Assembly: GCA_965115885.1 (NCBI GenBank)
Contig: OZ220479.1
Location: 682,001-746,000, forward strand
Reading direction: 5' to 3'
Origin: BD2-11 sp965115885
GTDB taxonomy: Bacteria; Gemmatimonadota; Gemmatimonadetes; Longimicrobiales; Gaopeijiaceae
Length of the DNA: 64,000 bases
The notes beneath the pieces were generated by a model. That model was not told the DNA's origin. It saw only the letters and a list, made by a program, of their open reading frames with translations, and ran no database searches. Position numbers and translations under genes: made by a program. Every line of letters starts with the position of its first letter. Position 1 is the stretch's first letter. Below are positions 8,934-18,467 of this stretch, piece after piece.

Positions 8934-9995
8934 TCAGATTTGGCGCGCCAGCGGCGGCGCCTCCGGGTTGCGGACGACGTCGACGATCTGTCCCAGGATG
9001 GCGAGGGCGATTTCGGCGGGAGTGCGAGCGCCGATGGGGAGTCCCACCGGGCTGTGGACGCGTGCCATCGCATCCTCGGCGACGCCGGCCTCGCCGAGAC
9101 GCCGCCGCCGCTGTCGGCGGGTGCGGCGTCCTCCCAGCGCGCCGATGTAGAAAGCGTCGCTGCGCAAGGCGGCGACGAGGGCGGGGTCGTCGATCTTGGG
9201 GTCGTGGGCGAGCACCACCACCGCGCTGCGCGCGTCCAGCCCGATCCGCTCCAGCGCCGCGTCCGGCCAAGCTCGCACGATCTGCGCGCCGGGGAAGCGT
9301 TTGCGGGTGGCGAACCCTTCGCGAGGATCGACGACGGTGGTCGCCATTCCGATCTCGGGCGAGGTGCGTGCCAGCACTTGGGCGATGTGCACCGCGCCCA
9401 CCGTCACCAGCCTGCGGGGTGCCGTGTAGGGGCGGAGGAGGACGGTCCCCCGGGGCGTCTCGGCCACTTGAGCCTCCTCGGCGCGCAAGGCGGCGTAGAC
9501 TTGGTCGGCCGAGACGCCCGCGATGTCCCGCGGCGCGTACGCCCCCGCCGGCCCGATGCTCACGAGCTCCTGGACGCCGTCGCCGAGCCGGGTCGCCAGG
9601 ACGACGCTCCGTCCCGACCGCCCGGCCTCCAGGAGCGCGTCGAGGAGGGCGGAGTTCGCGGATCTGCGCACGTAGACCTCCACTTCGCCGCCGCAGGCGA
9701 GTCCGACTTCCCACGCCATCTCGTCGGTGACGCCGAACCTGAGCCGTTGCGGATCGCCGGATTCGATGACCTCCGCGGCGGCGTGGACGACCGCCGACTC
9801 CACGCACCCGCCGGAGACGGATCCGGTGAAGTCGCCGCCCTCGGCCACCGCCATGTGGCTCCCGGCGCGCCGCGGCGCCGAGCCCCAGGTGCGCGTCACC
9901 GTCGCCAGCGCCACGCGGCGTCCCGCGCGAAGCCAGCCGACGGCTTGCTCGAGGACCGAGTCCGTGTTCGTGTGTCCCGCATCGGAAGGCACCAT
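8934..9995 (-). CDS. xdhC: XdhC/CoxI-family protein
   Basis: 353 residues from ATG 9995 (a TTG nine bases upstream is an alternative). The N-terminal XdhC-CoxI domain shows RAGRRVALATV, TWGSAPRRAG and SGGCVES; the C-terminal Rossmann part shows TVGAVHIAQ, VVVLAHDPKIDDPAL and YIGALGGRRTR. XdhC proteins bind molybdenum cofactor, insert the sulphurated form into xanthine dehydrogenase-type enzymes and act in the cytoplasm. No molybdenum hydroxylase genes lie next to it here, so its client is elsewhere. It diverges from moxR. Confidence 0.9.
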   Translation of the reverse strand: MVPSDAGHTNTDSVLEQAVGWLRAGRRVALATVTRTWGSAPRRAGSHMAVAEGGDFTGSVSGGCVESAVVHAAAEVIESGDPQRLRFGVTDEMAWEVGLACGGEVEVYVRRSANSALLDALLEAGRSGRSVVLATRLGDGVQELVSIGPAGAYAPRDIAGVSADQVYAALRAEEAQVAETPRGTVLLRPYTAPRRLVTVGAVHIAQVLARTSPEIGMATTVVDPREGFATRKRFPGAQIVRAWPDAALERIGLDARSAVVVLAHDPKIDDPALVAALRSDAFYIGALGGRRTRRQRRRRLGEAGVAEDAMARVHSPVGLPIGARTPAEIALAILGQIVDVVRNPEAPPLARQI

Positions 9996-10093
9996 GGCCC
10001 CCAAAGTGTTCCGGTCGCGCGCGCGCGCGCAACGTTTCCCGCGCGCCGTGCTATCGTAAGATTCCGGAAGCGCCGCGCAGGCCGGCTCGATTC

Positions 10094-11116
10094 ATGTCCA
10101 CAGCACCGAGACGCATGACTCCCTCGACCAGACACGACATCTCCGCCGTCCAGGAACGAATCCGCGAAGAGAGCGCGTTCGTGGAGCGCCTCATGGACGA
10201 GGTCGGGCGCGTGATCGTGGGCCAGCGCTACATGGTGGAACGGTTGCTGATCGGCCTGCTTTCCGACGGACATGTGCTCCTGGAGGGCGTTCCGGGACTC
10301 GCCAAGACGCTCACCGTGCGCACGCTGGCGGCGGCCCTCCGCACCTCTTTCCAACGCATCCAGTTCACGCCCGACCTGCTGCCCGCGGACCTGATCGGGA
10401 CCCTCGTCTTCGATCCCAGGGAATCCGAATTCAAAACCCGCAAGGGCCCCGTCTTCGCGAACATCGTCCTGGCCGACGAGATCAACCGCTCCCCGGCCAA
10501 GGTCCAGGCCGCGCTGCTCGAGGCGATGCAGGAGCGCACCGTCACCATCGGGCAGACCACTTTCCCGCTCGACACTCCTTTCCTCGTGCTCGCCACCCAG
10601 AACCCCATCGAGCAGGAGGGCACCTATCCGCTCCCCGAGGCTCAGGTGGACCGCTTCATGCTGAAGCTGGCCGTGGGCTATCCCGACAGGGACGAGGAAC
10701 TCGAGATCATGCGGCGCATGGCGACGGGGCCTGCCCGCGAGGCGACTCCGGTGGCTGGCCCGGACGAGGTTCTGCGCGCGCGCGACGCGGTCGAGATGGT
10801 GTACATGGACCCGCAGATCGAGCGCTACATCGTCGACTTGGTGTTCGCGACCCGCGACCCGGCCGCCTACGGGCTGGACGATCTGGCGCAACTGATCGCC
10901 TACGGGGGGTCGCCCCGGGCCAGCATCTGCCTGGCGAAGACGGCGCGCGCCCACGCCTTCCTCCGTCGGCGCGGCTACGTGACTCCGGAGGACGTGCGTT
11001 CGGTGGGGCTGGACGCGCTCCGCCACCGGGTTCTGGTCACCTACGAGGCGGAGGCGGAGGAGGTCTCCCCGGAGGATGTGGTGACGCGCATCCTGGACAG
11101 CGTCGAGGTGCCCTGA
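10094..11116 (+). CDS. MoxR-type AAA ATPase
   Basis: 340 residues. Walker A is GVPGLAKT, Walker B is IVLADEIN, followed by RSPAKVQAALLEAMQE and the sensor region ATQNPIEQEGTYPLPEAQ, all typical of the MoxR branch of AAA+ proteins. These act as chaperone-like ATPases with DUF58 and von Willebrand factor A (VWA) partners. The next three genes are exactly such partners, with gaps or overlaps of 4 bases, so this is the first gene of a four-gene operon. Confidence 0.95.
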   Translation: MSTAPRRMTPSTRHDISAVQERIREESAFVERLMDEVGRVIVGQRYMVERLLIGLLSDGHVLLEGVPGLAKTLTVRTLAAALRTSFQRIQFTPDLLPADLIGTLVFDPRESEFKTRKGPVFANIVLADEINRSPAKVQAALLEAMQERTVTIGQTTFPLDTPFLVLATQNPIEQEGTYPLPEAQVDRFMLKLAVGYPDRDEELEIMRRMATGPAREATPVAGPDEVLRARDAVEMVYMDPQIERYIVDLVFATRDPAAYGLDDLAQLIAYGGSPRASICLAKTARAHAFLRRRGYVTPEDVRSVGLDALRHRVLVTYEAEAEEVSPEDVVTRILDSVEVP

Positions 11117-11120
11117 CGGC

Positions 11121-11996
11121 ATGATCGCCAGCGAAATCCTGCGCAAGGTCCGCCGCATCGAGATCACCACCCGGGGGCTCGTGAACGAGGTTTTCTCCGG
11201 CGAATACCACTCCGTCTTCCAGGGGAGGGGGATGAATTTCGCGGAAGTGCGCGAGTACCAGTACGGCGACGACATCCGCAGCATCGACTGGAACGTGACT
11301 GCGCGCGCCGGGACTCCGTTCGTGAAAATCTTCGAGGAGGAGCGCGAGCTCACCGTCATGCTGGCGGTGGACGTGAGCGCCTCGAGCGACTTCGGCACGC
11401 GGATGCGCATGAAGGGCGACGTGGCGGTGGAGATCTGCGCTTTGCTGGCGTTCAGCGCGATCAAGAACAACGACAAGGTCGGGCTGGTCCTCTTCAGCGA
11501 CCGCATCGAGAAGTTCGTGCCCCCGCGCAAGGGGCGCCGACATGCGTTGCGGGTGTTGCGGGAGCTTCTCCATCGCCGCCCGGACCGGAGCGGGACCGAC
11601 ATCCGGATGGCGCTCGAGTACCTGACGCGGGTGACCCGCCGCCGCGCGGTGGTGTTTCTGGTGTCGGACTTCCTGGCCGACGGGTTCGGGCGCGCGCTGA
11701 ACGTCGCGGGTCGGCGCCACGACACCGTCGCGGTGCGCGTGCGCGACCGGCGCGAGACGGAACTGCCCCCCATCGGGCTGGTGGAGTTCGAGGACGCCGA
11801 GACGGGGGAGCGGTTCGTGGCGAACACTTCCGACCCGAGGTTCCGGGATGCGTTCGGACGCGACCGGGCGGCGGGCGAGAAGGAGCTGGAGCGAACGCTT
11901 CGCGCCGGCAAGGTGGACCTGATCGACGTGCGTGTGGACCGGCCGTACGTGCAACCGCTGATGCGCTTCTTCAAGGAGCGGGAGCGGCGACGGTGA
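11121..11996 (+). CDS. DUF58 protein
   Basis: 291 residues, four bases after moxR. The DUF58 signature is clear: EYQYGDDIRSIDWNVTAR, followed by a VWA-like metal site, LAVDVSASSDFGT. Family members are cytoplasmic or membrane-associated partners of MoxR ATPases. Its TGA overlaps the GTG start of the next gene. Confidence 0.95.
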   Translation: MIASEILRKVRRIEITTRGLVNEVFSGEYHSVFQGRGMNFAEVREYQYGDDIRSIDWNVTARAGTPFVKIFEEERELTVMLAVDVSASSDFGTRMRMKGDVAVEICALLAFSAIKNNDKVGLVLFSDRIEKFVPPRKGRRHALRVLRELLHRRPDRSGTDIRMALEYLTRVTRRRAVVFLVSDFLADGFGRALNVAGRRHDTVAVRVRDRRETELPPIGLVEFEDAETGERFVANTSDPRFRDAFGRDRAAGEKELERTLRAGKVDLIDVRVDRPYVQPLMRFFKERERRR

Positions 11997-13090
11997 AGGG
12001 ATGGGCGAGGGCGGGGGCGGGCGCGGCGATGCGGCGCGCGTCCCGTCTCGTGCGCCCGGGGCTGGCGGCGGCCGCGATCTCGGCGTACCCCGCGGCGGAC
12101 GTCCAGGAACTCCCCGCGCTGCGGACCGAGGTCGACGCCACCACGACCACGGTGGGCGGACGCCTCCGCTTGACCGTGGCGGTCGAGCACGCCCCCGGCG
12201 CTTCCGTCCGGTGGCCCGACTCGCTCGACCTAGCGCCCTTCGAAGTGCTCGACGCGGCGGTGGCCCCCCCGGTTGCGGGCGACGGGCGCACCGCCACCGA
12301 GGCCGTGTTCACCCTCGCCGCTTTCGAGCTGGGCGAGCTCGAGATCCCGAGTTTCGCGGTCGAAGTCGCCTCCCCCGCCGGCGCGACCGAACTCTTCACC
12401 GATCCTTTCGGCGTCGCGGTGGTGAGCGTCGGGCTCGACGAAGGACAGGACATCCGCGGGATTCGGGGCCCGCTCTCCATCCCGCGCGGCTGGCTGCCGA
12501 CGGCGCTTTGGATTCTCGCGCTCGCTCTGGCCGTCGCCGCCGGCTGGTGGCTCGCGCGTCGCGCCCGTCGCCGCGCCGCCGAGAAGGGGGCCGTCTCCGA
12601 GGATGGTCCGTCGCGCTCCGCGCACGAGCGCGCTCTGGAGGAGCTCGACCGGTTGGAAGCGTCGGGGTTGCTGGAGCGGGGGCGCGTCAAGGACTACTAC
12701 ATCGAGGTGTCGGACGTCCTCCGGCGCTATCTGGAGGGGCGCTACGCCGTCCGCGCGCTGGAGATGACCAGCCGCGAGGTGCTGGAGCGGCTCGAAGGCG
12801 CCGCCGTCGGCCCTCGCGTCCATCGGCGTTTCGCCTCCTTCTTCGACGAGTGCGACTTGGTCAAATTCGCGAAGCATCGTCCCGACCGCGACGCCTGCGG
12901 CGCGATCGTGCCCGCGGCGCGCGCCCTGGTGGACGCGACCCTGCCGCCTCCCGAGCCCGAACCGGAAGAGAGGACCGCACCGGGCGACGGGACGCCGGAC
13001 GGGGAAGGGGGCGCGTCCGGAGCGGGGCGCCCGGACGGCGAGGGCGAGCGGCCCCGAGCTCTTTCCGCGGCGAGCGGGGAGGGGCGTTGA
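11993..13090 (+). CDS. BatD/DUF4381-like membrane protein
   Basis: 365 residues, starting at a GTG that overlaps the DUF58 stop. A signal-like N-terminus leads to a beta-rich outer domain (TVGGRLRLTVAVEHAPG), one transmembrane helix near 165-185 (LPTALWILALALAVAAGWW), and a cytoplasmic helical domain with DYYIEVSDVLRRYLEGRY. That layout matches BatD or DUF4381 proteins found between DUF58 and BatA. The tail is rich in Pro, Glu and Gly and probably disordered. Family assignment rests partly on position. Confidence 0.72.
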   Translation: MKGWARAGAGAAMRRASRLVRPGLAAAAISAYPAADVQELPALRTEVDATTTTVGGRLRLTVAVEHAPGASVRWPDSLDLAPFEVLDAAVAPPVAGDGRTATEAVFTLAAFELGELEIPSFAVEVASPAGATELFTDPFGVAVVSVGLDEGQDIRGIRGPLSIPRGWLPTALWILALALAVAAGWWLARRARRRAAEKGAVSEDGPSRSAHERALEELDRLEASGLLERGRVKDYYIEVSDVLRRYLEGRYAVRALEMTSREVLERLEGAAVGPRVHRRFASFFDECDLVKFAKHRPDRDACGAIVPAARALVDATLPPPEPEPEERTAPGDGTPDGEGGASGAGRPDGEGERPRALSAASGEGR

Positions 13091-14079
13091 GTTTCGAGTT
13101 CGCGGACCCCGCCCTTCTCTGGTCGCTGCTCGCCGTGCCCGCGCTCGCGTGGTGGCACTTCGCGCGCAGAAGGCGCATGGGCGGCTCCATCGTCTACTCC
13201 GATCTCGCGGCGGTGCGCCGCGCGGACGTTCGCGGAGGCGGGCGTTGGCGCCACCTGCTTCCCGTGCTGCGCCTGCTGGCGGTGGCCGCGCTGGCGGTGG
13301 CCTTCGCCCGGCCCCGCGCCGGCGTCACCACCGAAAACGTGCTCACCGAGGGCGTCGACATCGTGCTGGTGATGGACGTATCGAGTTCCATGCTGGCCGA
13401 GGATCTGGATCCCAATCGCATCGACGCCGCCAAGCGGGTCGCCGCCGACTTCGTGTCGGGTCGACCCGACGACCGCATCGGCCTGGTGGTGTTCGCGGGC
13501 CAAGCCTTCACCCAAGTGCCCCTCACCTTGGACCACGGAGTCGTGCGCGGCCTCATGGACGAGCTGGAGGTGGGCATGGTCGAGGACGGCACCGCGGTGG
13601 GCATGGGGCTCGCCACCGCCGTCAAGCGGCTGCACCGGAGCGTGGCCGAATCGAAGGTGGTGGTGCTGCTCACCGACGGCCGCAACAACCGCGGAGAGAT
13701 CGACCCGCTCACCGCCGCGCAGATGGCGCAGGCCCTGGGCGTGCGGGTGTACACGGTCGGCGCGGGGTCGCGCGGCACCGCGCGCATGCCGGTCGACGAC
13801 CCGCTGCTCGGTCGGCGCTACGCCACGGTGCGCGTCGACGTCGACGAGGAGACCTTGGCGTCGGTCGCGAGCACCACTGGAGGACGCTACTTCAGGGCCA
13901 CCGACACCGAGAGTCTGGCGAACGTCTACCGGGAGATCGACGAGTTGGAAACCACCGAAATCGAGGTGCGGAACTTCACCCGCTACACCGAGCTCTTCCA
14001 CCTGCCGCTCGTGGCCGGCCTCCTGCTCCTGCTGATCGAGGTCGGACTCGCCCACACGCTTCTGCGCAAGCTTCCCTGA
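13087..14079 (+). CDS. batA: BatA-type VWA membrane protein
   Basis: 330 residues from TTG 13087, which overlaps the previous stop by four bases. Two N-terminal membrane helices bracket the start, then a VWA domain with an intact metal-ion-dependent adhesion site (DVSSSMLAED, and LLTDGRNN further on), then a C-terminal membrane helix (LPLVAGLLLLLIEVGL). This is the Bacteroides aerotolerance BatA layout. The Bat proteins with MoxR are linked to envelope stress, but the precise role is not settled. Confidence 0.9.
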   Translation: MSFEFADPALLWSLLAVPALAWWHFARRRRMGGSIVYSDLAAVRRADVRGGGRWRHLLPVLRLLAVAALAVAFARPRAGVTTENVLTEGVDIVLVMDVSSSMLAEDLDPNRIDAAKRVAADFVSGRPDDRIGLVVFAGQAFTQVPLTLDHGVVRGLMDELEVGMVEDGTAVGMGLATAVKRLHRSVAESKVVVLLTDGRNNRGEIDPLTAAQMAQALGVRVYTVGAGSRGTARMPVDDPLLGRRYATVRVDVDEETLASVASTTGGRYFRATDTESLANVYREIDELETTEIEVRNFTRYTELFHLPLVAGLLLLLIEVGLAHTLLRKLP

Positions 14080-14294
14080 GGGGAACGGTCCATGGACGAA
14101 TTCTCTCCAGGCGCTCGGACGGCGACGCGTCCGCGCCGCGAAAGCGATGTCCCGCGTTGCCTTTCCGTCCGGCATCGGCGCTATTCGGGTGTTCGGTCCC
14201 GGGGTCGCTCGCCCGCGCGCGCCGTCGCCTTCGGAAGGCGCGTCGATTGGCGCGCGGACAGCCGGATGCGGTTCGAATCGGATAGAGGTGCACC

Positions 14295-15608
14295 ATGGCT
14301 TTGAGGGTGGCGCTCGCCTACTCGGGCGGGCTGGACACGTCGGTGATCGCGAAGTGGCTGATCGAGAGCTACGACGCCGAAGTGATCTGCGTGGCGGTCG
14401 ACGTGGGTCAGCCGGGAGGGCTCGCCGGGTTGCGCGAGAAGGCCCTGGCCACGGGCGCGGCGGCCTTCCACGGCGTGGACGCGCGCGAGGACTTCGTGTC
14501 GTCCTACGTGTGGCCGACGCTCCGTGCGGGCGCGGTCTACGGGCGCAAGTACCTGCTGGGCACCTCCATGGCCCGACCGCTCATCGCGCGCCGCCAAGTG
14601 GAGGTGGCGCTGGCCGCGGGCGCGAACGCGCTGTCCCACGGATGCACGGGCAAAGGAAACGACCAAGTGCGTTTCGAGCTCACCTACCGCGCACTCGCCC
14701 CGGAGCTCGAGGTCGTCGCCCCTTGGCGCGAGTGGGACATCGCCTCGCGCGAGGACGCTCTGGCGTACGCGCGCGCGCACGGCATCGACCTCGCCGGCGT
14801 GGACCAGGTCAAGCTCTATTCCTGCGACGAGAACCTCTGGCACATCTCCTACGAGGGCGGCCCGCTCGAGGACCCCGCGTTCGAGCCCGAGCGGGAAATG
14901 TTCCTGTGGTCGGTGTCGCCGACGGAGGCGCCCGACAGACCGGAGCGAGTGGAGATCGGGTTCGAGGAGGGCTACCCGGCTTCGATCGACGGAGAGCGGC
15001 TCGGGCCGGTGGAGCTTCTGGTCGCCCTGAACGCCGTCGGCGGTCGACACGGGGTCGGCAGGGCCGACATCGTGGAGGATCGACTGGTGGGGATGAAGTC
15101 CAGGGGCGTGTACGAGACCCCCGGCGGCACCATCCTCCACGCGGCGCTCGAGGAGTTGGAGGAGCTGACCCTGCACCGACGCTCCATCGCCCTGAAGGAT
15201 CTCGTGGCGGACCGGTACGCGGATCTGGTCTACGAGGGCCGCTGGTGGACGCCCGAGAGGGAAGCCATCGACGCCTTGGTGGACGCGTTGATGCGGCGCG
15301 TGACCGGCAGCGTGACCATGGAGCTGTACAAGGGCTCGGTGCGCGGGGTGTCCCGCACCAGCTCGAACTCCCTCTACGACGGCGACTTGGCTTCGTTCGG
15401 CGAATCCGGTTCCGGCGACTACGATCCCGGCGACGCCGCCGGCTTCATCAGGCTCTTCAGCCTGTCGCTCGAGTCTCCGGAGGCGCGGCGGATCGCGCAG
15501 GGCGCGCGAAGCGCGGAAGACGGGGAGCGCGCCGACGCGCCGAGCGCTTCGCGCGTTCTGCGGGGCGGACCGGACCGCCGTCCGACCGCGGATCCGACCC
15601 GATCGTGA
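14295..15608 (+). CDS. argG: Argininosuccinate synthase
   Basis: 437 residues. It joins citrulline and aspartate with ATP in arginine synthesis. The ATP pyrophosphatase loop AYSGGLDTSV is at residues 7-16, and SHGCTGKGNDQVRFE and YSCDENLWHISYEGG are present. The family is usually near 400 residues; after the normal ending (GDAAGFIRLFSLSL) there is an extra low-complexity tail of about 45 residues that runs into the argH start. The stop overlaps the argH GTG, so the two are translationally coupled. Confidence 0.96.
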   Translation: MALRVALAYSGGLDTSVIAKWLIESYDAEVICVAVDVGQPGGLAGLREKALATGAAAFHGVDAREDFVSSYVWPTLRAGAVYGRKYLLGTSMARPLIARRQVEVALAAGANALSHGCTGKGNDQVRFELTYRALAPELEVVAPWREWDIASREDALAYARAHGIDLAGVDQVKLYSCDENLWHISYEGGPLEDPAFEPEREMFLWSVSPTEAPDRPERVEIGFEEGYPASIDGERLGPVELLVALNAVGGRHGVGRADIVEDRLVGMKSRGVYETPGGTILHAALEELEELTLHRRSIALKDLVADRYADLVYEGRWWTPEREAIDALVDALMRRVTGSVTMELYKGSVRGVSRTSSNSLYDGDLASFGESGSGDYDPGDAAGFIRLFSLSLESPEARRIAQGARSAEDGERADAPSASRVLRGGPDRRPTADPTRS

Positions 15609-17020
15609 CCGACTCGGGAGAGGTCGGCGTCCGAGCTCCGGGCCACGGGCTCTGGGGCGGAAGGTTCTCCGAGGGGATGGCGCCGGAGATGGAGCCGCTC
15701 AACCGATCCCTGGACATGGACTTCCGCTTTTGGCGCCAGGACGTGCGCGCCAGCCGGACCTGGGCGCGGGCGATCTTTCGGGCCGGCGTCCTCACCCGCA
15801 CGGAATGGCGGGACATCGACGCCGGGTTGGAAGCGGTGGCGTCCCGGCTCGAAGGGATGGACCCCGCCACCGTCGCCGACGAGGACATCCACTCGCTGGT
15901 GGAGCGGCTGCTCGTCGAGGAGGCGGGCGAAGCGGGGGCCAAGCTGCACACCGGCCGGTCGCGCAACGACCAAGCGGCCACCGGCGTGCGCCTCTGGGGC
16001 ATGGACGCGGTGACTTCCCTGGATCGCCGCGTCGTCCGACTGGGCCACGTCCTGGTCGATCTCGCCGCGGAGTCGCGGGATCTGGTCATGCCCGGCTACA
16101 CCCATCTCCAGCGGGCGCAACCGGTGCGTGCCGCCCACTGGGCGCTCTCGCACGTCTGGCCGCTGGTGCGCGATCGGGCGCGCCTGCGCTCCGCCGCCGA
16201 CGAGGCCGCCGTGCTGCCGCTGGGCGCGGGCGCGATCGGAGGGTGTCCCTTCGACGTCGATCGGACGGCGATGGCCCGCGAACTGGGATTCCGCTCCGCG
16301 ACCGCCAACAGCATGGACGCGGTGGGCGATCGCGACTGGATCGCGTCGACGCTCTTCGCCGGGGCGATGATCGGGGTGCATCTCTCGCGTCTGTGCGAGG
16401 ATCTGGTGCTCTTCGCCTCCGAGGAATTCGGTTTCCTGAGGCTTTCCGACGCCTACTGCACCGGATCGAGCCTGATGCCCCAGAAGAGGAATCCCGACGT
16501 GGCCGAGCTCGCCCGCGGCAAGAGCGGACGCTTGGTGGGCAACTTGGTGTCCATGATGATCCAGCTCAAAGGTCTGCCGACGGGTTACAATCGCGACCTG
16601 CAGGACGACAAGGCCGCCATCTACGACACGGTCGACACCCTGGAGCTCACCCTGCCGGCGGTGGCGGGGGCGATCGGCGGGGCGGCATTCGATCCCGAGC
16701 GCATGCGGGCGGCGCTGGACCCCGCCCTTCTGGCCACCGACTTGGCCGACTTCCTGGTCGGGAAGGGCGTGCCCTTCCGCACCAGCCACGAGGTCGTGGG
16801 GCGGGTCGTGCGCCGCGCGGAGACGCTGGGCTGCTCGATCGCGCAACTGTCCGAGCGAACTCTCGTCGAGGAACACCCGGCCTTCGACTCCGGCGTCCGG
16901 GAAGTGTTCGACCCGGTGCGTTCGGCGGACGCGCGCGCGGTGCGCGGCGGCACGGGGCGCGCGGCGGTGGTCGAACAGCTGGAGCTGGCGCGCGAGGCGC
17001 TTCGGGCCGGATTCCGGTAG
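15605..17020 (+). CDS. argH: Argininosuccinate lyase
   Basis: 471 residues from GTG 15605, overlapping argG. It cleaves argininosuccinate to arginine and fumarate. The family signature GSSLMPQKRNPD is intact and supplies the flexible catalytic serine loop; LHTGRSRNDQ and GYTHLQRAQP are also present. WGGRFSEGM marks the expected N-terminus about 20 residues in, so a short extension is included. Confidence 0.97.
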   Translation: MTDSGEVGVRAPGHGLWGGRFSEGMAPEMEPLNRSLDMDFRFWRQDVRASRTWARAIFRAGVLTRTEWRDIDAGLEAVASRLEGMDPATVADEDIHSLVERLLVEEAGEAGAKLHTGRSRNDQAATGVRLWGMDAVTSLDRRVVRLGHVLVDLAAESRDLVMPGYTHLQRAQPVRAAHWALSHVWPLVRDRARLRSAADEAAVLPLGAGAIGGCPFDVDRTAMARELGFRSATANSMDAVGDRDWIASTLFAGAMIGVHLSRLCEDLVLFASEEFGFLRLSDAYCTGSSLMPQKRNPDVAELARGKSGRLVGNLVSMMIQLKGLPTGYNRDLQDDKAAIYDTVDTLELTLPAVAGAIGGAAFDPERMRAALDPALLATDLADFLVGKGVPFRTSHEVVGRVVRRAETLGCSIAQLSERTLVEEHPAFDSGVREVFDPVRSADARAVRGGTGRAAVVEQLELAREALRAGFR

Positions 17021-17255
17021 GAGCGTCCCGGGGCTTGGGTCGAGGTCGGTTCCCTTCCTTCCCTTCTCCTTCCCCGCATGTGGCGCACGGCGGCTTCCTC
17101 TCCCCAAAACCGAAGAGGCCGAAACGACGGGCGGCGACCACGGGCCTCGGCTCGATCTCGAAGATCCGGGCGAGCGCCTCCGTCGAGCTCGTTCGCCGCT
17201 TCCCTCGCTGCGGATTTCGGGAGGCCGCGGCGCTCGCCCCGACCGCGCCCGCCGT

Positions 17256-18278
17256 TCAGAGCGGAGCCAGAGTCCTCCCCGCGGCCCGGGCGAACGGGGC
17301 CAATTGCTCCATCATCCGCGCGAACTCCCCGAAATCGAGCGACTGGTCGCCGTCCGACCACGCGGACGCGGGATCCGGGTGCACCTCCACCAACAGACCG
17401 TCCGCCCCGGCCGCGACGGCCGCGAAGGCCAGCGGCGCCACCAAGTCGCGTCGTCCGCCCGCATGACTGGGGTCGGCGATCACCGGCAGGTGGGTTTCCT
17501 TCTTGAGGACCGGGATGGCGGCCAAGTCGAAGGTGTTTCGGGTCGCCGTTTCGAAGGTGCGAATTCCGCGCTCGCACAGGATCACCTGGCTGTTCCCCTG
17601 CTGCATGACGTATTCCGCCGACAACAGCAGATCCTTGACGGTGGCGGACATGCCGCGCTTCAGGAGCACCGGCCTCTGCGTCCTCCCGACCTCGGTCAGG
17701 AGGTTGAAGTTCTGCATGTTGCGGGTGCCGATCTGGAGCACGTCGGCGTACCCGGCCACCAGCTCCACCTGCCGGGTGTCCATGACCTCGGTCACGACCG
17801 GGAGGCCGTTGGTTCTGCGCACTTCGGCCAGCAGTTCCAGCCCCGACTCGCCCATCCCCTGGAAGGAGTAGGGCGAGGAGCGGGGTTTGAAGGCGCCGCC
17901 GCGGATGCCGTGCGCCCCGGCGGCCCGCACCTTCGCGGCGGTCTCGTGCAACATGTCTCCGCCCTCCACCGAGCAGGGACCGGCCACGACCACGAGGTTC
18001 CGCCCGCCCACCCGTCTGCCGCCGAGCGGAATCCGCGTCGGATCGGCCTCGAATTCCCGGGAGGCCAGCTTGTAGGGTTTCATGACCGGATGCGCGGCCA
18101 CCACCCCCGGGATCGAGAGCAGGGGGACGTGCTGCAGCCGCTCCTCGTCCCCGATGCATCCCACCACCGTCAGGGTTTCGCCCCGCGACACGTGGGTGCG
18201 CAACCCGAGCGCCTCCACGCGTTCGCGGATGCGGTCCAGTTCTTCGTCGGTGACGCCCTTGCGGGTGACGAGAATCAT
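17256..18278 (-). CDS. aroF: 3-deoxy-7-phosphoheptulonate synthase, type I beta
   Basis: 340 residues from ATG 18278. The enzyme condenses phosphoenolpyruvate and erythrose 4-phosphate in the first shikimate step. A ferredoxin-like regulatory domain fills residues 1-70 (MILVTRKGVTDEELDRI), as in Thermotoga-type enzymes. The barrel shows VVAGPCSVEGG, KPRSSPYSFQG, QIGTRNMQNF, KRGMSATVKD, CERGIRTFE and ADPSHAGGRRD. It converges on argH and diverges from the aldolase gene. Feedback control through the N-terminal domain is likely. Confidence 0.95.
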   Translation of the reverse strand: MILVTRKGVTDEELDRIRERVEALGLRTHVSRGETLTVVGCIGDEERLQHVPLLSIPGVVAAHPVMKPYKLASREFEADPTRIPLGGRRVGGRNLVVVAGPCSVEGGDMLHETAAKVRAAGAHGIRGGAFKPRSSPYSFQGMGESGLELLAEVRRTNGLPVVTEVMDTRQVELVAGYADVLQIGTRNMQNFNLLTEVGRTQRPVLLKRGMSATVKDLLLSAEYVMQQGNSQVILCERGIRTFETATRNTFDLAAIPVLKKETHLPVIADPSHAGGRRDLVAPLAFAAVAAGADGLLVEVHPDPASAWSDGDQSLDFGEFARMMEQLAPFARAAGRTLAPL

Positions 18279-18467
18279 CTGCTTCTCCGAGTTCGTTTCC
18301 GGTTGGCGCGCGTGGTCCGGGCGCGCTCGCGCTCGTGCGCGCGAGCGGCCCCTCGCGGCCACCGGGACGCCTTTCCGCTCTTGTGGCGTCCGAATAGATT
18401 CCGGGCGCGCTCGACGCCCGAATATAGCCAACCCACCCCTCGCGACAGCCCCCTTCGCAACGATTCC
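18279..18467. promoter_or_regulatory. Divergent aroF / aldolase promoter gap
   Basis: 189 bases between two divergent starts, with an AT-richer patch near 18385-18430 in otherwise GC-rich sequence and a small hairpin (GGGCGCGCTCGACGCCC) before the aldolase start. Both promoters must lie here; no operator is recognised. Confidence 0.4.
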
